A stretch of DNA of 9,030 bases, from contig CADBNY010000020.1 of the NCBI GenBank assembly GCA_902796215.1, positions 1 to 9,030 of the forward strand, written 5' to 3'. The notes beneath the pieces are model-generated. The model saw nothing but the letters and a program-made list of their open reading frames with translations, did no database searches and was not told the origin of the DNA. The translations under genes and the position numbers were made by a program. Source of the stretch: an uncultured Erysipelotrichaceae bacterium (GTDB lineage Bacteria; Bacillota_I; Bacilli_A; RF39; UBA660). This document shows, one piece after another, positions 6,877 to 9,030 of the stretch. Every line of letters starts with the position of its first letter. The stretch's first letter is position 1.

Positions 6877-6987
6877 TTATCGTCTTCTAAGTTTTTCTGC
6901 ATCGTATGCTCTTACCTCTTCATCTGTAGCATCCATTGGTAAACCTCTATTTGATCTCTCAAGTCTTCTAAGTTCTTCTGCATTCAT
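6877..6987 (-). CDS. 36-aa charged small protein with repeated ends
   Basis: The frame is open further upstream to 7062, but the start is fixed at ATG 6987 by GAGGTGA (6999-6993), five bases away and a near-perfect SD; the longer form has no SD and would begin upstream of the promoter. The product, MNAEELRRLERSNRGLPMDA plus TDEEVRAYDAEKLRRR, is about half charged, with no Cys, no membrane segment and no signal peptide; two short helices around a G-L-P turn are likely. AEELRR near the N-terminus recurs as AEKLRR at the C-terminus, and this is a DNA repeat (20 of 21 bases). Promoter, SD, ORF and terminator form a complete unit of about 170 bases between two ComEC fragments. I do not recognise the family; a nucleic-acid- or protein-binding peptide is a guess. 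Confidence 0.75.
   Translation of the reverse strand: MNAEELRRLERSNRGLPMDATDEEVRAYDAEKLRRR
6882..6902. repeat. 21-bp direct repeat, copy 1 (3' end of the 36-aa gene)
   Basis: GTCTTCTAAGTTTTTCTGCAT on the plus strand matches 6963-6983 at 20 of 21 bases. The copies are 81 bases apart, exactly 27 codons, and both encode AE(E/K)LRR in frame. Confidence 0.8.
6963..6983. repeat. 21-bp direct repeat, copy 2 (5' end of the 36-aa gene)
   Basis: Second copy of the repeat at 6882-6902, differing at one base (C for T), encoding AEELRR near the protein's N-terminus. Confidence 0.8.
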
Positions 6988-6992
6988 ACTAA

Positions 6993-7033
6993 TCACCTCA
7001 TTTGCATTATAACATTTTTTCAATAAAATACAA
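6993..7033 (-). promoter_or_regulatory. Extended -10 promoter and SD of the 36-aa gene
   Basis: TGTTATAAT (7014-7006) is a perfect extended -10; TTGTAT (7033-7028) is a weak -35 at 16 bases. GAGGTGA (6999-6993) begins where transcription should start, giving a leader of about 12 bases. Confidence 0.65.
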
Positions 7034-7074
7034 CTACTTTTTGTTAACATACAGGACAACATAAGTAGCTTCTA

Positions 7075-7647
7075 TTAACTACAAGTCTCAATTTGTAATT
7101 TATTATTTTTAATTTTAAACATAACACTTCCATCTTGATCTGTTCTATATATTTTAGAATTTTCTAATATACTCAATACTTCTTTATTTGGGTGTCCATA
7201 ACGATTGTTTTTACCAACACTAATTATTGAATATTTTGGGTTTATTTCATTAATAAACTCTTTTCTACTACTTGTCTTACTCCCATGATGTCCTACTTTT
7301 AATACATCTATGTCTGGTAAATTATATTTATTTAGTATTTCTTTTTCAGTAGTTATAGATGCATCTCCCATAAACATAAACTTATAACCATTTAATTCTG
7401 TATAAACAACATTACTATTATCATTTTCATTATCATATTCTTTAGTTTGTAAAAAGTATAATTTATTCTTATCAATATTTAATTCTTTAATACATGAATA
7501 ATATTTAATATGTTTTTTATCCAATACTTTAATTAACTCTTTTTCTAAATCATTATATGGTCCACAGTTGAAGATTACTTTCTCAACCTTAAAATTATTA
7601 ACTAAATTAATAGCTTCTCCCATATGATCATAATCTCCATGTGGTGA
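7075..7647 (-). pseudogene. ComEC/Rec2-type metallo-beta-lactamase fragment 1, 5' half missing
   Basis: The frame encodes the C-terminal part of the metallo-beta-lactamase domain found at the end of ComEC/Rec2 and in stand-alone relatives. Upstream of ATG 7623 the codons still read SPHGDYDH, the H-x-D-x-DH metal motif, and then hit a TGA. Numbering from that ATG: FMGDA (84-88), LKVGHHGS (108-115), SVGKNNRYGHP (135-145) and TDQDGS (161-166), all typical. The whole first half of the fold (normally with a DVGQGDS-type motif) and any membrane segments are absent. No promoter is seen, and the terminator of the 410-aa gene lies 36 bases upstream, so expression is doubtful. The 182 codons from 7623 are uninterrupted, so truncation looks recent compared with fragments 2 and 3. 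A functional short enzyme is unlikely. Confidence 0.8.
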
Positions 7648-7682
7648 TTGTCAAAAAGTAAGTCGTTTTTTTATTTATAACT

Positions 7683-7704
7683 AAAAAAACACTTATATAG
7701 TGTT
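7683..7704 (-). terminator. Intrinsic terminator of the 410-aa gene
   Basis: On the minus strand AACACT (7704-7699) pairs with AGTGTT (7693-7688) around a 5-base loop and runs into U down to 7683. The stop codon (7693-7695) overlaps the second arm, so the coding region ends inside the hairpin. Confidence 0.8.
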
Positions 7705-8925
7705 CTTTATTTCTTCAGTATTTTGAGTTTTTTTATACTCAGAGTATTTTGACATAGGATTAATAATCGTTGCAATAGAAAACATTTCGGTAGATATTTT
7801 ACCTGATTCGACAGAGAAACCCTCACCATTTGCATAACTAAAACTATTAAGACCATAGGATGTTATGCTATTGATTATTTCATATTCTATTTTTTTATGT
7901 AATATTTTTGTTTCCTCATTATTAGGATATTTTATATTCATATAGTTTAACAAAGAATCCAGTAACTCAATTCCTTCCGGACTGTTTGATTCTAATAATT
8001 CTGCTGTTTTTTCATACAACCTTTTGAAAGTATCATCTTCTCTTAATAAATTTTCAAATAAATACGTGCTTGAAAGAGTATAATTAAACATAGAAGGAAT
8101 ATATATATCATCAGTAGAAATATTTTCATTTTTAACTATTGCAATACAACTATTAGGATTTGAATAATAAAAGTCATTTATCCTTTTTAGTATTTCTTTT
8201 GCATTCTCAATGCCATCAATAGAGAAATGTTCCAAAACAAATTGATCTATAACTCTATTATGATATTCAAATGTTGTTTCATTTTCTTCTTCCGTTAAAT
8301 CTGTCAATCTTTTAAATGCTATTTGTATTTTTTCTGGTGTATTAAGAGCATAACCGATAGTTTGATATGATAGATCTGTCAAATATAATCTACCTGTTTG
8401 ATATGGAGTTCTAAATCCAAACTGAGATAGGTAACTAATTTCAGTTTTAAATTTTTCATTATCAATATCCAATCCAATGGAAGAAATATCATTGAATAAT
8501 GCACCAGGAAATGAATGTGTCGAAAAGCGATTTTTATGAGAGTTAATAACCATTTCTTTATATATATTAACATAATCATTTAATGTTAATTTATTACTAA
8601 TATTATGTATTTGAATATATCGTTTTTTTATAATTGGAAAAATATAATTATTAAAATATTTTTCTTCACTTGTCATTTCTCCATAATGTGGATCCTCATT
8701 TGTTATTTCGCTTTTGTGATTAAGATAGTCATCTAATATTAGATTAACACTTTCTTTTGATAAATCATTAGTTGCCATTGCATATGAAAAAATAAATTTG
8801 CTTAATTGCATGTATTGATTTGACAATTCCCATTTATTATTTGAATCTTGTATTAACTGCATTATATAATCGCTATTAAATATGTAAGTAATATAATTAG
8901 CTAAATTTTCTGTTGTTATTTGCAT
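7693..8925 (-). CDS. Hypothetical 410-aa protein with faint ADP-ribosyltransferase-like motifs
   Basis: No family is recognised with confidence. The protein is soluble, acidic and mostly helical, with no signal peptide or membrane segment. Residues 137-152 (HSFPGALFNDISSIGL) followed by GRLYLTDLSYQTIGYAL (178-194) recall the PARP/DarT-type pattern 'H-G/S...L..I..xGL ... G.(V/L)Y.(S/T)D....A..YA', in which the His and Tyr contact NAD; here they would be H137 and Y181. A late GKISTEMFSIATI (375-387) could supply a last strand with E380. Residues 1-110 and 200-345 are helical and may be substrate-recognition or regulatory parts. An ADP-ribosyltransferase-like effector or toxin is therefore only a hypothesis; no antitoxin is identifiable beside it. 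The start ATG 8925 has GGTGA seven bases upstream. It forms a single-gene unit with its own promoter and terminator. Confidence 0.7.
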   Translation of the reverse strand: MQITTENLANYITYIFNSDYIMQLIQDSNNKWELSNQYMQLSKFIFSYAMATNDLSKESVNLILDDYLNHKSEITNEDPHYGEMTSEEKYFNNYIFPIIKKRYIQIHNISNKLTLNDYVNIYKEMVINSHKNRFSTHSFPGALFNDISSIGLDIDNEKFKTEISYLSQFGFRTPYQTGRLYLTDLSYQTIGYALNTPEKIQIAFKRLTDLTEEENETTFEYHNRVIDQFVLEHFSIDGIENAKEILKRINDFYYSNPNSCIAIVKNENISTDDIYIPSMFNYTLSSTYLFENLLREDDTFKRLYEKTAELLESNSPEGIELLDSLLNYMNIKYPNNEETKILHKKIEYEIINSITSYGLNSFSYANGEGFSVESGKISTEMFSIATIINPMSKYSEYKKTQNTEEIKNTI

Positions 8926-8932
8926 ATCTTTA

Positions 8933-8952
8933 TCACCATTTTTATTATATCA
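8933..8952 (-). promoter_or_regulatory. Extended -10 promoter and SD of the 410-aa gene
   Basis: TGATATAAT (8952-8944) is a perfect extended -10. GGTGA (8937-8933) begins seven bases downstream, where transcription should start, so the leader is about 12 bases, as in the 36-aa and CheD-like units. The -10 lies within 20 bases of the stop codon of the next gene upstream. Confidence 0.6.
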
Positions 8953-8959
8953 TATTTTT

Positions 8960-9030
8960 TTACTTTATCATCATCTTATTATCTTTTTCTATCACTTTTA
9001 AACTTTTATCTGGTGTAGGCAAATATTCAG
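8960..9030 (-). CDS. C-terminal end of an unidentified protein (5' part outside window)
   Basis: The minus-strand frame ending in TAA at 8960-8962 is open to the window edge and reads EYLPTPDKSLKVIEKDNKMM then IK. The composition is ordinary for a protein tail, and the spacing to the next promoter fits a gene end. With only 23 codons the product cannot be identified, and nothing in it resembles the missing N-terminal half of the ComEC-like gene. Chance openness in AT-rich DNA is possible. Confidence 0.45.
   Translation of the reverse strand, partial: EYLPTPDKSLKVIEKDNKMMIK

Noticed and set aside
6988..7062. N-terminal extension making the 36-aa protein 61 residues
   Set aside because: There is no SD before 7062, the extension crosses a perfect extended -10 promoter, and a strong SD serves the inner ATG.
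8379..8579. 66-codon minus-strand frame inside the 410-aa gene
   Set aside because: Out-of-frame shadow with no ribosome binding site.
1..9030. CRISPR array, tRNA or rRNA genes
   Set aside because: No regularly spaced repeats, no cloverleaf with a GTTCNA arm and no rRNA-like sequence noticed on either strand.

Overview
The window is very AT-rich DNA with strong AGGAGG-type ribosome binding sites, U-tract terminators and DnaI, a helicase loader confined to the Bacilli/Mollicutes side of the Firmicutes. TGA is a genuine stop: dnaI ends in TGA four bases before the next ATG. I infer a low-GC, probably uncultured gut-type member of the Bacilli using the standard bacterial code, not a Mycoplasma. 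No species can be named from the sequence.

Layout from left to right. (1) Bases 1-387 (+) are the 3' end of a UPF0236/ISLre2-type transposase, followed by about 100 bases of hairpin-bearing flank. Everything else is on the minus strand. (2) 504-3287 encodes a large membrane-anchored HEXXH zinc metallopeptidase with a terminator at each end. (3) 3354-5706 is a two-gene operon: dnaI (GTG start rejected in favour of an ATG with a near-perfect SD), then a divergent RNB-fold (RNase II/R-like) protein whose catalytic aspartates are partly replaced. A TAGACT-N17-TATAAT promoter precedes it. (4) 5707-5931 is AT-rich and non-coding, with hairpins. (5) 5932-9030 is an accessory region built of small single-gene transcription units: a CheD-like putative glutamine deamidase (163 aa), a 36-aa protein carrying an internal repeat, and a 410-aa protein with faint ADP-ribosyltransferase-like motifs. 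The truncated end of one more gene lies at the right edge.

The most interesting structure is in region 5. The units are separated by at least three partial, decaying copies of the 3' half of a ComEC/Rec2-type metallo-beta-lactamase gene. Every copy starts at nearly the same point, just before the HGDYDH metal motif, and about 35-50 bases after a terminator or terminator-like hairpin. The three intact cargo genes share an architecture: extended -10 (TGnTATAAT), SD starting where transcription should begin, ORF, intrinsic terminator. This resembles a cassette array, or serial insertion at one site in a comEC-like gene. The mechanism is inference; the repeats and shared promoter layout are read directly from the sequence.
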